Origin: Flavobacteriaceae bacterium
GTDB taxonomy: Bacteria; Bacteroidota; Bacteroidia; Flavobacteriales; Flavobacteriaceae
Length of the DNA: 14,586 nt
Assembly (NCBI GenBank): GCA_013214275.1
Contig: JABSPP010000014.1
Coordinates: 1 to 14,586 of the forward strand
Direction of reading: 5' to 3'
In this document: one piece after another, positions 1 through 7,698 of the stretch
Numbering within the stretch: position 1 is the stretch's first letter
Layout of the letters: each line of letters opens with the position of its first letter
Translations under genes and position numbers: made by a program
The notes under the pieces: generated by a model
The model's input: only the letters and a program-made list of their open reading frames with translations
What the model was told of the DNA's origin: nothing
The model's database searches: none

Positions 1-428
1 GTTGCACATGCAGAGACTCCTCCACCTATCAAACGCTGTTCATTTTCGAGACCTAAATATTTTGCGGAAGCTCCTGTGGAGATGATTATGGTAGCTGCTT
101 CTACTATTTTACCATCATCTACAATGACCTTGTGAACCCCACCTACTTCCTTTGACAACTCAACATTGGTTACCATTCCAAAACGAACATCAGTACCAAA
201 CCTTTCTGCTTGATTTTTTAAATCTTCCATCATCATCGTCCCATCAGTTCCATTGGGATATCCTGGAAAATTATCAACTTCTGTGGTGGTTGTCAACTGT
301 CCCCCCATTTGCAAACCCGTGTACATGACCGGCTGTAAGTCAGCCCTAGAAGCGTAGATGGCAGCCGTATAACCTGCTGGTCCTGAACCTATGATTAAGC
401 ATTCAATTTTTTCGACAGTATCAGACAT
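1..428 (-). CDS. trxB: Thioredoxin reductase (5' part, cut by window edge)
   Basis: Flavoprotein that uses NADPH to reduce thioredoxin in the cytoplasm. Reading leftwards from ATG at 428-426, the protein begins MSDTVEKIECLIIGSGPAG, with the FAD-binding GxGxxG at residues 14-19. It continues with MGGQLTTTTEVDNFPGYP, typical of bacterial TrxB, and an ISTGASAKYLG segment that leads into the NADPH domain. The window ends inside the redox-active motif: Cys141-Ala-Thr is visible (family motif CATC), and the second Cys lies outside. About 142 of the usual 310-320 residues are present. The gene is divergent from the photolyase cluster and probably independent of it, although thioredoxin is the usual reductant for Cys-type glutathione peroxidases such as the one at 11799. 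Confidence 0.95.
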   Translation of the reverse strand, partial: MSDTVEKIECLIIGSGPAGYTAAIYASRADLQPVMYTGLQMGGQLTTTTEVDNFPGYPNGTDGTMMMEDLKNQAERFGTDVRFGMVTNVELSKEVGGVHKVIVDDGKIVEAATIIISTGASAKYLGLENEQRLIGGGVSACA

Positions 429-443
429 GTTTCTTTTTTTTTG

Positions 444-458
444 ACTTTTACAAATGTA
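444..458 (-). promoter_or_regulatory. Possible -7 element for trxB
   Basis: On the minus strand, positions 458-451 read TACATTTG, matching the Bacteroidetes -7 consensus TAnnTTTG and implying a short leader before the trxB ATG at 428. I see no convincing TTTG -33 box at the expected 19-21 bp further upstream (around 478-482), so the call is tentative. Confidence 0.35.
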
Positions 459-586
459 CTTTTTTTGATATTTACCCTTGCTAGAAATCACAAATATTTT
501 TTTAATTGAAGAATAAATACTTATCGATAATTTCAGTGAGAGGTTATTTTTTATTGGTAAAGTTCTGATTTTTCTAAAAATAAATT

Positions 587-607
587 TTTAACAAACATTT
601 TGTTTAA
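587..607. promoter_or_regulatory. Candidate operator dyad upstream of TetR-like gene
   Basis: Left arm TTTAACAAA and right arm TTTGTTTAA flank the centre CAT. The arms pair at 8 of 9 positions, and the inner ACAAA/TTTGT is perfect. It lies 53 bp upstream of the TetR-like start. An AAACATTTTGT unit within it (593-603) recurs at 626-636, a centre-to-centre spacing of 33 bp, or about three helical turns. A related dyad (TAACA-AAA-TGTTA) sits at 9321-9333 before the second gene block. Chance is not excluded in such AT-rich DNA. Confidence 0.4.
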
Positions 608-625
608 CATTTTCTTCAAATAATT

Positions 626-636
626 AAACATTTTGT
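626..636 (+). repeat. Second copy of AAACATTTTGT direct repeat
   Basis: Exact 11-bp repeat of 593-603. The reverse complement of its last ten bases, ACAAAATGTT, also occurs at 9323-9332 upstream of the second gene block. It is a possible second binding site for the regulator that uses the 587-607 dyad. Confidence 0.4.
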
Positions 637-660
637 AATTTTACATTAAATATTTATAAA

Positions 661-1317
661 ATGGCCAAAAAAAAAGCAGTGACAAAAAACGATCTTATTT
701 CATGGTTTATGGAGTATATATTAGATCATGGTAAGCCTCCTAGTTCTGTATTTAGCTTTGCAAAAGCAAACAATTTTGAAGAGACTCTTTTCTACAAACA
801 TTTCAAATCTTTTGAAGCGTTAGCGTCTGAAATATTCAAACTATTTTCCGATAATACTCAGACAATACTTAACCAAAGCGAAGAATACAAAGCATATGAC
901 AGCAGAACCAAATTGTTGAGTTTCTACTATACCTTTTTTGAAAATCTAACAGCTAACAGGAGTTATGTAGTTTTTGCTCTATCCAACGAAAAGAACTATC
1001 TGAAATCGTTAAAGTCACTTCACAAGTTAAAAAAATCATTTACGGGTTACATCAAAAATTTAGACATTAATATTATGGATTCAAATGTGGATTCATTAGA
1101 AAGATTACAAGATTGTGGGATACAAAGTTTGGCTTGGGTGCAGTTATTGACAACCATTAAATTTTGGCTCAACGATACCTCATCTTCCTTTGAGAAAACA
1201 GACATATTCATTGAAAAGTCAGTGAATGCAAGTTTCGATTTAATCGATACAACAGCCATTCAAAGCGTAATTGATTTGGGAAAATTTTTATTCAAAGAAA
1301 AAACGTGTAAGAATTAA
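661..1317 (+). CDS. TetR-like transcriptional regulator
   Basis: Probable DNA-binding regulator of 218 residues, the normal TetR-family length. The N-terminal 60 residues resemble a TetR helix-turn-helix: SVFSFAKANNF occupies the turn, and LFYKHFKSFEALASEIF (about residues 43-60) matches the family's LYxHFxSKExLL block that ends the DNA-binding domain. The remainder is a helical ligand/dimer domain with no recognisable ligand signature. It is the first gene of the plus-strand block and lies beside the candidate operator at 587-607, so autoregulation and control of the following genes are plausible. A 97-bp gap separates it from the ABC1 gene. The basic start MAKKK is the only good ATG. The fold assignment rests on motif resemblance; the role in light control is inference from position. 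Confidence 0.7.
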   Translation: MAKKKAVTKNDLISWFMEYILDHGKPPSSVFSFAKANNFEETLFYKHFKSFEALASEIFKLFSDNTQTILNQSEEYKAYDSRTKLLSFYYTFFENLTANRSYVVFALSNEKNYLKSLKSLHKLKKSFTGYIKNLDINIMDSNVDSLERLQDCGIQSLAWVQLLTTIKFWLNDTSSSFEKTDIFIEKSVNASFDLIDTTAIQSVIDLGKFLFKEKTCKN

Positions 1318-1376
1318 ATGATATGAAGTCCACCATAATGGATTCCTTAAAAAGGTCAATATCCTAACAAAACAAA

Positions 1377-1418
1377 ATGATTAAATACCAAACAGCTGGT
1401 GTAAATTTAAAGGAGTGA
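1377..1418 (+). other. Possible 12-codon leader ORF ahead of the ABC1 gene
   Basis: ATG at 1377 opens a short frame (MIKYQTAGVNLKE) whose TGA stop at 1416-1418 overlaps the GTG start of the next gene at 1415-1417 in the form GTGA. The arrangement resembles translational coupling, as at several other junctions in this block. It could equally be chance, and nothing in the peptide suggests attenuation. Confidence 0.25.
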
Positions 1419-2725
1419 AAAGTATCAATAAAATTCCAACTTCAAAGATCCAACGTGCTTCTAAATTGGTACAAACAGGTGCTAAAATAGGTGTGAATTA
1501 TATAAAGTATTATGGAGATAAGTTGATCAACTCAGAAGAGGAAGCGAAATCACGACTCAATCAGAACAATGCAGATGATATCTATGATGGTTTGAAAAAG
1601 CTTAAAGGGAGTGCATTAAAGGTGGCGCAGATGTTAAGTATGGAGAAAAATATACTCCCTCAAGCGTATGTTGAAAAGTTCTCTTTGGCTCAATTTTCGG
1701 TTCCTCCTCTATCTCCTGCCCTCGTCATAAAGACATTTAAAAAATATTTTGGAAAACACCCTAGTGAAATTTTTGATTCCTTTAATTCCTCTTCTGTAAA
1801 TGCTGCTAGTATTGGGCAAGTTCACCTTGCAGAAAAGAATGGAAAGAACCTAGCAGTAAAAATTCAGTATCCAGGAGTTTCCAATAGTATCACTTCTGAC
1901 CTCTCTATGGTAAAACCCATAGCCATGAGAATGTTCAACATAAAAGGGAAAGATTCGGATAAATATTTTAAAGAAGTGGAACATAAATTGTTAGAAGAAA
2001 CAGATTATATTTTAGAGGTAGCGCAAAGCCAAGAAATTGCCAAAGCATGTGAACATATTCCCAATTTGATATTCCCAAATTATTATCCTGAATTTTCTTC
2101 AGAAAGAATTATCACTATGGATTATATGAAAGGAGAACATTTATCTGAATTCACTGCTTATAATGAAAATCCAGAGTTATCACAAAAATTAGGACAAGCG
2201 TTGTGGGACTTTTATATGTATCAAATACATGTACTCAGAAAAGTTCATGCAGACCCACACCCTGGGAATTTTTTAGTTACAAAAGAAGGAAAGCTAGTTG
2301 CTTTAGATTTTGGATGTATGAAAACAATCCCCAATGAATTCTATACTCCCTATTTCGAACTTGCAAACCAAGAAAATTTAAAAAATCCCAAGTTTTTTAC
2401 AAAGAAACTATATGAACTGGAAATTTTAAGAGCAGATGATTCTCCTGAAGAAATAGCATTTTTTACCGAAATGTTCCATGAACTATTAACCGTTTTTACA
2501 CAGCCTTTTAATGAAGAAATATTTGACTTTAGCAATGGTAATTTCTTTGGTCAGATTGCTGATTTGAGTGAACGCTATACAAAAAGTACTGAATTGCGAA
2601 ATATGAATGGAAATCGTGGATCAAAACACTTTATCTATATCAATAGAACTTTTTTTGGTCTTTACAATCTAATGTTTGATCTTAAAGCAAATGATATTAA
2701 AATTAAGAATTATACGAACATATGA
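1415..2725 (+). CDS. ABC1/AarF (UbiB/ADCK) family protein kinase-like protein
   Basis: Atypical kinase-fold protein of the family that supports quinone and isoprenoid lipid metabolism in bacteria and organelles. Family motifs in order: a KxGQ-like motif as K69-V-A-Q72, an Ala-rich loop AASIGQVHLAE (130-140), an ATP-binding Lys149 in AVKIQYPGV, the ExD motif E195-T-D197, a catalytic-loop HADPHPGNF (D280, N285), and the metal-binding DFG at 298-300. All core kinase residues are present. The Gly of KxGQ is Ala, which may be a subfamily trait. The start is GTG at 1415, because an upstream in-frame stop at 1382-1384 leaves no ATG and MKSINKIPTSKI suits the family's N-terminus. AGGAG directly abuts the start. 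Its stop overlaps the next start (ATGATG). Its substrate and link to photolyases are unknown. Confidence 0.88.
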   Translation: MKSINKIPTSKIQRASKLVQTGAKIGVNYIKYYGDKLINSEEEAKSRLNQNNADDIYDGLKKLKGSALKVAQMLSMEKNILPQAYVEKFSLAQFSVPPLSPALVIKTFKKYFGKHPSEIFDSFNSSSVNAASIGQVHLAEKNGKNLAVKIQYPGVSNSITSDLSMVKPIAMRMFNIKGKDSDKYFKEVEHKLLEETDYILEVAQSQEIAKACEHIPNLIFPNYYPEFSSERIITMDYMKGEHLSEFTAYNENPELSQKLGQALWDFYMYQIHVLRKVHADPHPGNFLVTKEGKLVALDFGCMKTIPNEFYTPYFELANQENLKNPKFFTKKLYELEILRADDSPEEIAFFTEMFHELLTVFTQPFNEEIFDFSNGNFFGQIADLSERYTKSTELRNMNGNRGSKHFIYINRTFFGLYNLMFDLKANDIKIKNYTNI

Positions 2726-3354
2726 TGCATTATTCAAGAAAAAAAATAGACCAATTGCAACATGTTTACAGAATCAATCTCATCAACTCTTGCTCTGGGT
2801 ACAAATCTGCCAACTTGTTGGGGTCTGTCTCTAAAGATGGCATCACTAATGTCGCCGTTTTCAGTTCTGTGACTCATTTGGGGTCCAATCCACCCGTTCT
2901 TGGGTTTATTTTACGTCCTACCACCGTTCCCAGAAACACCTATAAAAACATAAAACAGACAAGAGTTTTTACCATTAACCATGTTCACGAAGATATTCTT
3001 GCAGATGCACATCACACTTCAGCAAAATATCCTCATGAAATTTCTGAGTTTGACATGACTGCGTTAGAGACTGAATACAAAAATGGATGTATTGCTCCCT
3101 TTGTAAAAGGATGTCCCGTTCAAATGAAAATGCGTTTTAAAGAAGAATACTACATCAAGACTAACGGAGTATTGCATATCATCGCAGAAATAGAAGACCT
3201 GTACATCCAGAACGAACTTGTTCAAGAAGATGGTTTTATCGATTTATCTAAAGGTAACGTTGCAGCAATTAATGGTCTCGATGCCTATGCAGTTGCAAAG
3301 GGAAACACGCGTTTAGAATATCAGCGTCCAAAAAAAATATTTCAAATGGACTAA
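2722..3354 (+). CDS. Flavin reductase-like FMN-binding protein
   Basis: A 210-residue protein of the flavin reductase / FMN-binding split-barrel family. These proteins bind FMN and many reduce it with NAD(P)H. The segment SCSGYKSANLLGSVSKDGITNVAVFSSVTHLGSNPPVLGFI (split here across residues about 24-65) fits the barrel core, where small polar residues contact the flavin phosphate, and RNTYKNIKQTRVFTINH follows the same family pattern. ATGATG at 2722-2727 overlaps the upstream TGA, so translation is probably coupled to the ABC1 gene; Met1 or Met2 could be used. The adjacent photolyases need fully reduced FAD, so supply of reduced flavin or repair of oxidised flavin is an attractive role, but this is inference. 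A non-reductase FMN protein is also possible. Confidence 0.82.
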   Translation: MMHYSRKKIDQLQHVYRINLINSCSGYKSANLLGSVSKDGITNVAVFSSVTHLGSNPPVLGFILRPTTVPRNTYKNIKQTRVFTINHVHEDILADAHHTSAKYPHEISEFDMTALETEYKNGCIAPFVKGCPVQMKMRFKEEYYIKTNGVLHIIAEIEDLYIQNELVQEDGFIDLSKGNVAAINGLDAYAVAKGNTRLEYQRPKKIFQMD

Positions 3355-3355
3355 T

Positions 3356-4786
3356 ATGAGAATACTGATTACAGGTGCGACAGGCTATATAGGTAAGCGT
3401 TTAATTCCCATTTTATTGAACGAAGGTCATAGCTTAGTCTGTACTGTAAGAGACATTGCTCGTGTAGAACATCAGTATTCAAACGAAAAAAATATTGAAT
3501 TTATTGAAGCAGATTTTTTAAAATCAGCATCACTTCAAGGTATTCCAACAGATGTAGATATTGCTTACTATCTCATTCACTCCATGTCGAACTCAGCAAA
3601 AGAATTCCATATTCTTGAGGAGCGATGTGCTTTTAATTTCAAGAGAGCTATAGAAAACACAAATATTCAACAGGTTATCTATCTTAGTGGAATTACCAAT
3701 GATACTAAACTTTCCAAACATTTACTTTCTAGAAAAAATGTAGAATCAACCTTAAAATCAGATATATATAATTTAACAACCTTCAAATCAGGGATTATCG
3801 TTGGCTCTGGAAGTTCTTCCTTTGAAATTATTCGTGACCTTGTGGAAAAACTTCCCATCATGATTGCCCCAAAATGGCTTCATACCAAAACGCAACCCAT
3901 AGGAATTCGCGATGTATTGAGTTACCTATCAAGAGCTGCTGGAAACAGCAACACATTCAATAAGTCTTTTGATGTTTATGGCCCTGAAATTCTCACTTAC
4001 AAAGCAATGCTTCTCCAATTTGCTCAAGTTAGAGCATTAAAAAGAACAATCATCACAGTGCCTGTAATGACTCCAAAGCTCTCATCGTATTGGCTTTATT
4101 TTGTGACCTCCACGTCATACAAACTAGCATCTTCGCTAGTAAACAGTATGGGTATTGAAATTATTGGGAAACCCTCAGAAGTGAATACGTTACTAGACGT
4201 GAGTCCCATGAACTACAAGAAAGCTGTACAACTAGCATTCATAAAGATTGAGCAAAATAGCATTCTCTCTAGCTGGAAAGATTCTTACATAAGCAGTGGA
4301 CGCCTAAAAGACTATATCCACCGATTCATAAACGTTCCAAAGTTTGGCTGTTTCAAAGATTTTAAACAGCGAGAAATTATTGATACACAGATAACGTTAA
4401 ACAAAATCTGGTCCATTGGAGGTGATAAGGGATGGTACTATGGCACATTTCTATGGAAAATTAGGGGAGTATTAGATCAGTTTGTGGGAGGTACAGGGTT
4501 GAGGAGAGGTCGAACAAATCCTCATAAGTTACATGCAGGAGATGCACTAGATTTTTGGAGAGTGATCTATGCAGATAAAAAAAGAAAAAAATTACTGCTT
4601 TATGCAGAAATGAAATTACCCGGAGAGGCTTGGTTAGAATTTAAGATTGAGAATGACAAATTACACCAAACGGCCACCTTTAGACCTAGAGGAATCGCTG
4701 GTAGGTTGTATTGGTATCTGGTGACCCCGTTCCACTGGCTTGTATTCAATGGAATGATCAACCGCTTGGTAGCTGTCAAAAAATGA
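3356..4786 (+). CDS. SDR-type NAD(P)-binding protein with DUF2867-like C-terminal domain
   Basis: Two-domain protein of 476 residues. Residues 1-300 form a Rossmann domain of the atypical/extended SDR (NmrA-like) kind: MRILITGATGYIGKRL carries the GxTGxxG dinucleotide-binding loop at residues 7-13. There is no standard YxxxK pair at the expected place that I can point to. Residues from about 345 to 470 (WSIGGDKGWYYG, GGTGLRRGR, HAGDALDFWRV, LPGEAWLEF, FRPRGIAGRLYW) match the DUF2867 domain commonly fused to such SDRs. Its stop overlaps the DUF2256 start as ATGA, and one base separates it from the flavin reductase gene upstream. The substrate is unknown. The same neighbour set as the photolyases points to a light- or stress-related redox job. 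Confidence 0.85.
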   Translation: MRILITGATGYIGKRLIPILLNEGHSLVCTVRDIARVEHQYSNEKNIEFIEADFLKSASLQGIPTDVDIAYYLIHSMSNSAKEFHILEERCAFNFKRAIENTNIQQVIYLSGITNDTKLSKHLLSRKNVESTLKSDIYNLTTFKSGIIVGSGSSSFEIIRDLVEKLPIMIAPKWLHTKTQPIGIRDVLSYLSRAAGNSNTFNKSFDVYGPEILTYKAMLLQFAQVRALKRTIITVPVMTPKLSSYWLYFVTSTSYKLASSLVNSMGIEIIGKPSEVNTLLDVSPMNYKKAVQLAFIKIEQNSILSSWKDSYISSGRLKDYIHRFINVPKFGCFKDFKQREIIDTQITLNKIWSIGGDKGWYYGTFLWKIRGVLDQFVGGTGLRRGRTNPHKLHAGDALDFWRVIYADKKRKKLLLYAEMKLPGEAWLEFKIENDKLHQTATFRPRGIAGRLYWYLVTPFHWLVFNGMINRLVAVKK

Positions 4787-4923
4787 AAAAGCAACAGTTA
4801 CCAGAAAAAATATGTCTGGTTTGTGGACGACCATTTCTATGGAGAAAGAAATGGAAAAGAGATTGGGAACGCGTAAAATACTGTAGTGAACGATGCAGAA
4901 GAAACAAAAAAAAACAGGATTAG
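4783..4923 (+). CDS. DUF2256 zinc-ribbon peptide
   Basis: A 46-residue basic protein of the DUF2256 family, which is often encoded next to cryptochromes and photolyases. It has paired cysteines C11-x2-C14 and C34-x3-C38 that could bind one zinc ion, and a Trp/Lys/Arg-rich linker (FLWRKKWKRDWERVKY). ATG at 4783 overlaps the preceding stop in an ATGA junction and is preferred over a longer in-frame start inside the upstream gene. Its last 31 bases overlap the DASH gene in another frame. Function is not established; a nucleic-acid- or photolyase-associated role is inference from context and charge. Confidence 0.9.
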   Translation: MKKQQLPEKICLVCGRPFLWRKKWKRDWERVKYCSERCRRNKKKQD

Positions 4924-6203
4924 TTTGGTTTGGAAATGACCTTCGAGTTCAAGATAATGCAGTCTTGGAAAAGGCGATCCTTGAGAATGAACGGCTGATA
5001 GGTGTTTATTGTCTGGATCCTTTGTTATTCAAAAAATCGAACTTCGGCTTCCAAAAGTTAGGGGTTCATAGACTACAATTCCTTTTAGAGAGTTTAACAG
5101 ATCTCAAGCAGAACCTACTTCAAAAAAACATCTCTCTGCTCTTTTTCTTAGACACTGCTGAAAATACCATTCCCGCAATTTGTAAAGCATATAATATTTG
5201 TAGTATTTACAAACAACAGGAGTGGACTCATGAAGAATGTCTAGAAAAAAAACAGGTGCAATCCAAGTTGAATCACATTGAAATTGTAGAGTTTTACAAT
5301 CAATTTCTTTATCATCCAAACGATATCCTTTCTGATCCCCAAAAAATTCCAAATGTATTTAGCAATTTCAGAAAAAAGGTAGAAAAATATGTCAAAATTC
5401 AGCCTACACTCGTCATAGGAAAAACCTTCGAGAAAGACAACCTTGTTTCAAAACGAACTCCAATACCTTCACTTAAAGAGCTAGGTTTTGAAGATTTGGA
5501 GATAGACAGCAGGACAGCATTTCCGTTTTCTGGAGGTGAAACAGCGGCACTGAAACGACTTAATGATTATTTTTTTAAAACCAAACAGTTAGGTTTCTAC
5601 AAAAAAACACGAAATGGACTACTAGGAACAGAATACAGTTCTAAATTCTCACCTTGGCTGGCTAATGGGAGTATTTCGGCAAGAACAATTTATTGGCATG
5701 TGAAGAAATTTGAGCAAGAACACTACAAAAATCAATCCACTTATTGGTTGATCTTTGAGCTTATCTGGAGAGATTACTTTAAATACGTCTCTATGAAGTT
5801 TGGAAATGATATTTTCCAAATAGATGGTATTCTTAAAAAGAAATATGAATGGAATAGAGATGCAGATACTATAAAAAATTGGATAGAGGGTAAAACATCA
5901 GACAACTTTGTAAATGCTAATATGATAGAGCTAAAGAGAACAGGATGGATGAGCAACCGCGGTCGTCAAAATGTAGCTTCCTTCTTTGCTAAAGAGTTGG
6001 AATTGGATTGGCGAATAGGTGCAGCATATTTTGAAGAAAAGCTCATTGATTATGACGTACACAGCAATTATGGGAACTGGATGTATGTCTCTGGTGTTGG
6101 TAATGATCCTAGGGATCGAAAATTCAACACACAATTACAGGCTGAGCGATATGATGCCAGTCAAAAATTCAGAAATTTATGGCTACAGCCTAGCTTATTT
6201 TAA
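4893..6203 (+). CDS. DASH-type cryptochrome / photolyase
   Basis: Blue-light flavoprotein of the CRY-DASH clade. Characterised members repair CPDs in single-stranded or looped DNA and carry FAD plus a methenyl-tetrahydrofolate antenna. Residues 8-170 form the antenna-binding alpha/beta domain (GLVWFGNDLRVQDN), and about 210-425 the FAD domain. SSKFSPWLANGSISAR, ELIWRDYFKY, GWMSNRGRQNVASF and NYGNWMYVSGVGNDPR are DASH hallmarks. The electron-transfer triad reads W320, W373 and W396, spaced 53 and 23, exactly as E. coli W306/W359/W382. It ends at LWLQPSLF, without a long tail. ATG at 4893 lies inside the DUF2256 gene (31-bp overlap), and no better start exists. Expected to be active. Confidence 0.93.
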   Translation: MQKKQKKTGLVWFGNDLRVQDNAVLEKAILENERLIGVYCLDPLLFKKSNFGFQKLGVHRLQFLLESLTDLKQNLLQKNISLLFFLDTAENTIPAICKAYNICSIYKQQEWTHEECLEKKQVQSKLNHIEIVEFYNQFLYHPNDILSDPQKIPNVFSNFRKKVEKYVKIQPTLVIGKTFEKDNLVSKRTPIPSLKELGFEDLEIDSRTAFPFSGGETAALKRLNDYFFKTKQLGFYKKTRNGLLGTEYSSKFSPWLANGSISARTIYWHVKKFEQEHYKNQSTYWLIFELIWRDYFKYVSMKFGNDIFQIDGILKKKYEWNRDADTIKNWIEGKTSDNFVNANMIELKRTGWMSNRGRQNVASFFAKELELDWRIGAAYFEEKLIDYDVHSNYGNWMYVSGVGNDPRDRKFNTQLQAERYDASQKFRNLWLQPSLF

Positions 6204-6207
6204 TTGA

Positions 6208-7698
6208 TTGGATGTGAAAAAAACAAGTGTCACAATAATCTTTCCACATCAACTTTTCAGAACCTCAGAAGTTCTGAAAATTATCGGAACGGTGTATCTT
6301 GTTGAAGAATTCCTATTCTTCACTCATTACCGATTCCACAAACAGAAAATTGCATTTCACAGAGCCTCGATGAGAGCCTATGAATCCTATCTCTTGTCGA
6401 TTGGCAAAACTGTCTATTATATCGAGGCTCTCGAAGAAAGCTCAGACGTAAGGTATTTAATTGCTTCTTTAGCTTCAAAAGGTATCACTGACATTCACCT
6501 TATAGACCCCACTGATAATTGGCTACAAAAACACATCGATCAAGTAGCTAAAGAAGTCTCGATTGTTTGGTATGAAAATCCTCTTTTTATCAACACAAAA
6601 AAAGAACTGAGTTCATTCTTCAAACCAACAAAAAAGAAATTTTTTCAAACAGCATTCTATAAAAATCAGCGAACCAATCGAAACATTTTAATGGATCAGG
6701 GAAAACCAGAGGGTGGTCAATGGACTTATGATAGCGATAATCGAAAAAAATACCCAAAAGATAAAGTCCCTCCAAGCATTGTGAATGCATTAAAATCTGA
6801 ATACCACCTCGAAGCTGAACAATATGTTCAAAAAAACTTTGCGCATCACTATGGTAAAATAACCGATTTCGTGACTTATCCAATTGATTTTTCTTCTGCA
6901 GAGTCATGGCTAGAGCAATTCTTTGAATTTCGCTTTCACGAATTTGGTGTTTATGAAGATGCCATTGTACGAGAAGAACATTTTCTGAATCACAGCTTAT
7001 TATCACCTCTAATAAACGTAGGGCTTCTAAATCCAAGGTACGTGATTGAAAAGGCCATTGATTTTGCAAAGAACAACCATGTTCCACTAAACTCAACAGA
7101 AGGCTTTGTCCGTCAAATTTTAGGGTGGCGTGAATTTATTAGGGGAGTTTATGAAGTTAAAGGCACAGAAGAAAGAACAAAAAATTTCTGGGACTTCTCA
7201 CGTAAAATTCCAGCCTCATTTTATGATGGTACCACAGGAATTCAACCCATAGACGATGTGATCAAAAAAATAATGGAAACAGGATATGCCCACCATATAG
7301 AACGTTTGATGATTTTAGGAAATTTTATGGTACTGTGTGAGTTTGATCCTGATGATGTGTATCGGTGGTTTATGGAGCTGTTCATCGATTCATACGACTG
7401 GGTAATGGTTCCTAATGTATATGGAATGAGCCTATATGCGGATGGAGGTTTGATGTCCACTAAACCTTATATCAGTAGTTCAAATTATATCATGAAAATG
7501 AGTAATTACAAAAAAGGACCGTGGCAAAAAATTTGGGATGGCTTGTTTTGGAACTTTATGGATAAACATCGTGATTTCTTTTTGAGCAACCCAAGATTGG
7601 GAATGCTTATTAGAACTTTTGATAAAATGACGCCAGAAACTAAACATCAACATATCAGTAACGCAGAAAACTTTCTAAAAAATCTAGAAAATGAATGA
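6208..7698 (+). CDS. PhrB/DPRP-type photolyase-related protein lacking Fe-S cysteines
   Basis: A 496-residue member of the cryptochrome/photolyase-related (DPRP, FeS-BCP) group, whose studied members, such as Agrobacterium PhrB, are (6-4) photolyases with FAD, a lumazine antenna and a 4Fe-4S cluster. Family motifs are clear: FPHQLF, LHxxSM-like FHRASMRAYES, VRQILGWREFIRG (301-313), GYAHHIERLM (359-368, keeping the His pair), DWVMVPNVYGMS, ADGGLMSTKPY, and NPRLGMLIRTFDKM. The whole protein has one Cys (C377). The cluster ligands of PhrB map to P347, K435, P438 and the region near WDGLFW, so the cluster is absent. The start is TTG at 6208 or GTG at 6214; TGA at 6205-6207 is in frame upstream, and the ATG at 6212 is out of frame. 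It overlaps the next gene by 8 bp. Confidence 0.9.
   Translation: MDVKKTSVTIIFPHQLFRTSEVLKIIGTVYLVEEFLFFTHYRFHKQKIAFHRASMRAYESYLLSIGKTVYYIEALEESSDVRYLIASLASKGITDIHLIDPTDNWLQKHIDQVAKEVSIVWYENPLFINTKKELSSFFKPTKKKFFQTAFYKNQRTNRNILMDQGKPEGGQWTYDSDNRKKYPKDKVPPSIVNALKSEYHLEAEQYVQKNFAHHYGKITDFVTYPIDFSSAESWLEQFFEFRFHEFGVYEDAIVREEHFLNHSLLSPLINVGLLNPRYVIEKAIDFAKNNHVPLNSTEGFVRQILGWREFIRGVYEVKGTEERTKNFWDFSRKIPASFYDGTTGIQPIDDVIKKIMETGYAHHIERLMILGNFMVLCEFDPDDVYRWFMELFIDSYDWVMVPNVYGMSLYADGGLMSTKPYISSSNYIMKMSNYKKGPWQKIWDGLFWNFMDKHRDFFLSNPRLGMLIRTFDKMTPETKHQHISNAENFLKNLENE

Larger units (their letters stand above)
429..660. other. Divergent intergenic region between trxB and the TetR-like gene
   Basis: This 232-bp, very AT-rich stretch separates two divergent genes and must carry both promoters. 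It holds the candidate trxB -7 element at 451-458, a 21-bp dyad at 587-607 and an 11-bp direct repeat (593-603 and 626-636). No coding signal was seen in it. A clear -33/-7 pair for the rightward gene was not found; TAATTTTA at 636-643 is a poor -7 candidate. Confidence 0.6.

Noticed and set aside
4711..4923. Longer version of the DUF2256 protein starting at 4711
   Set aside because: The extra 24 residues overlap the conserved C-terminus of the upstream SDR gene. The ATG at 4783 gives the normal family length and an ATGA junction.
6212..6214. ATG at 6212 as start of the PhrB-type protein
   Set aside because: It is out of frame with the coding region; only TTG 6208 or GTG 6214 are in frame after the stop at 6205.
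6620..7096. A 158-codon open frame on the minus strand inside the PhrB-type gene
   Set aside because: It lies wholly inside a strongly supported gene in another frame, and its product resembles no family and has no start context.
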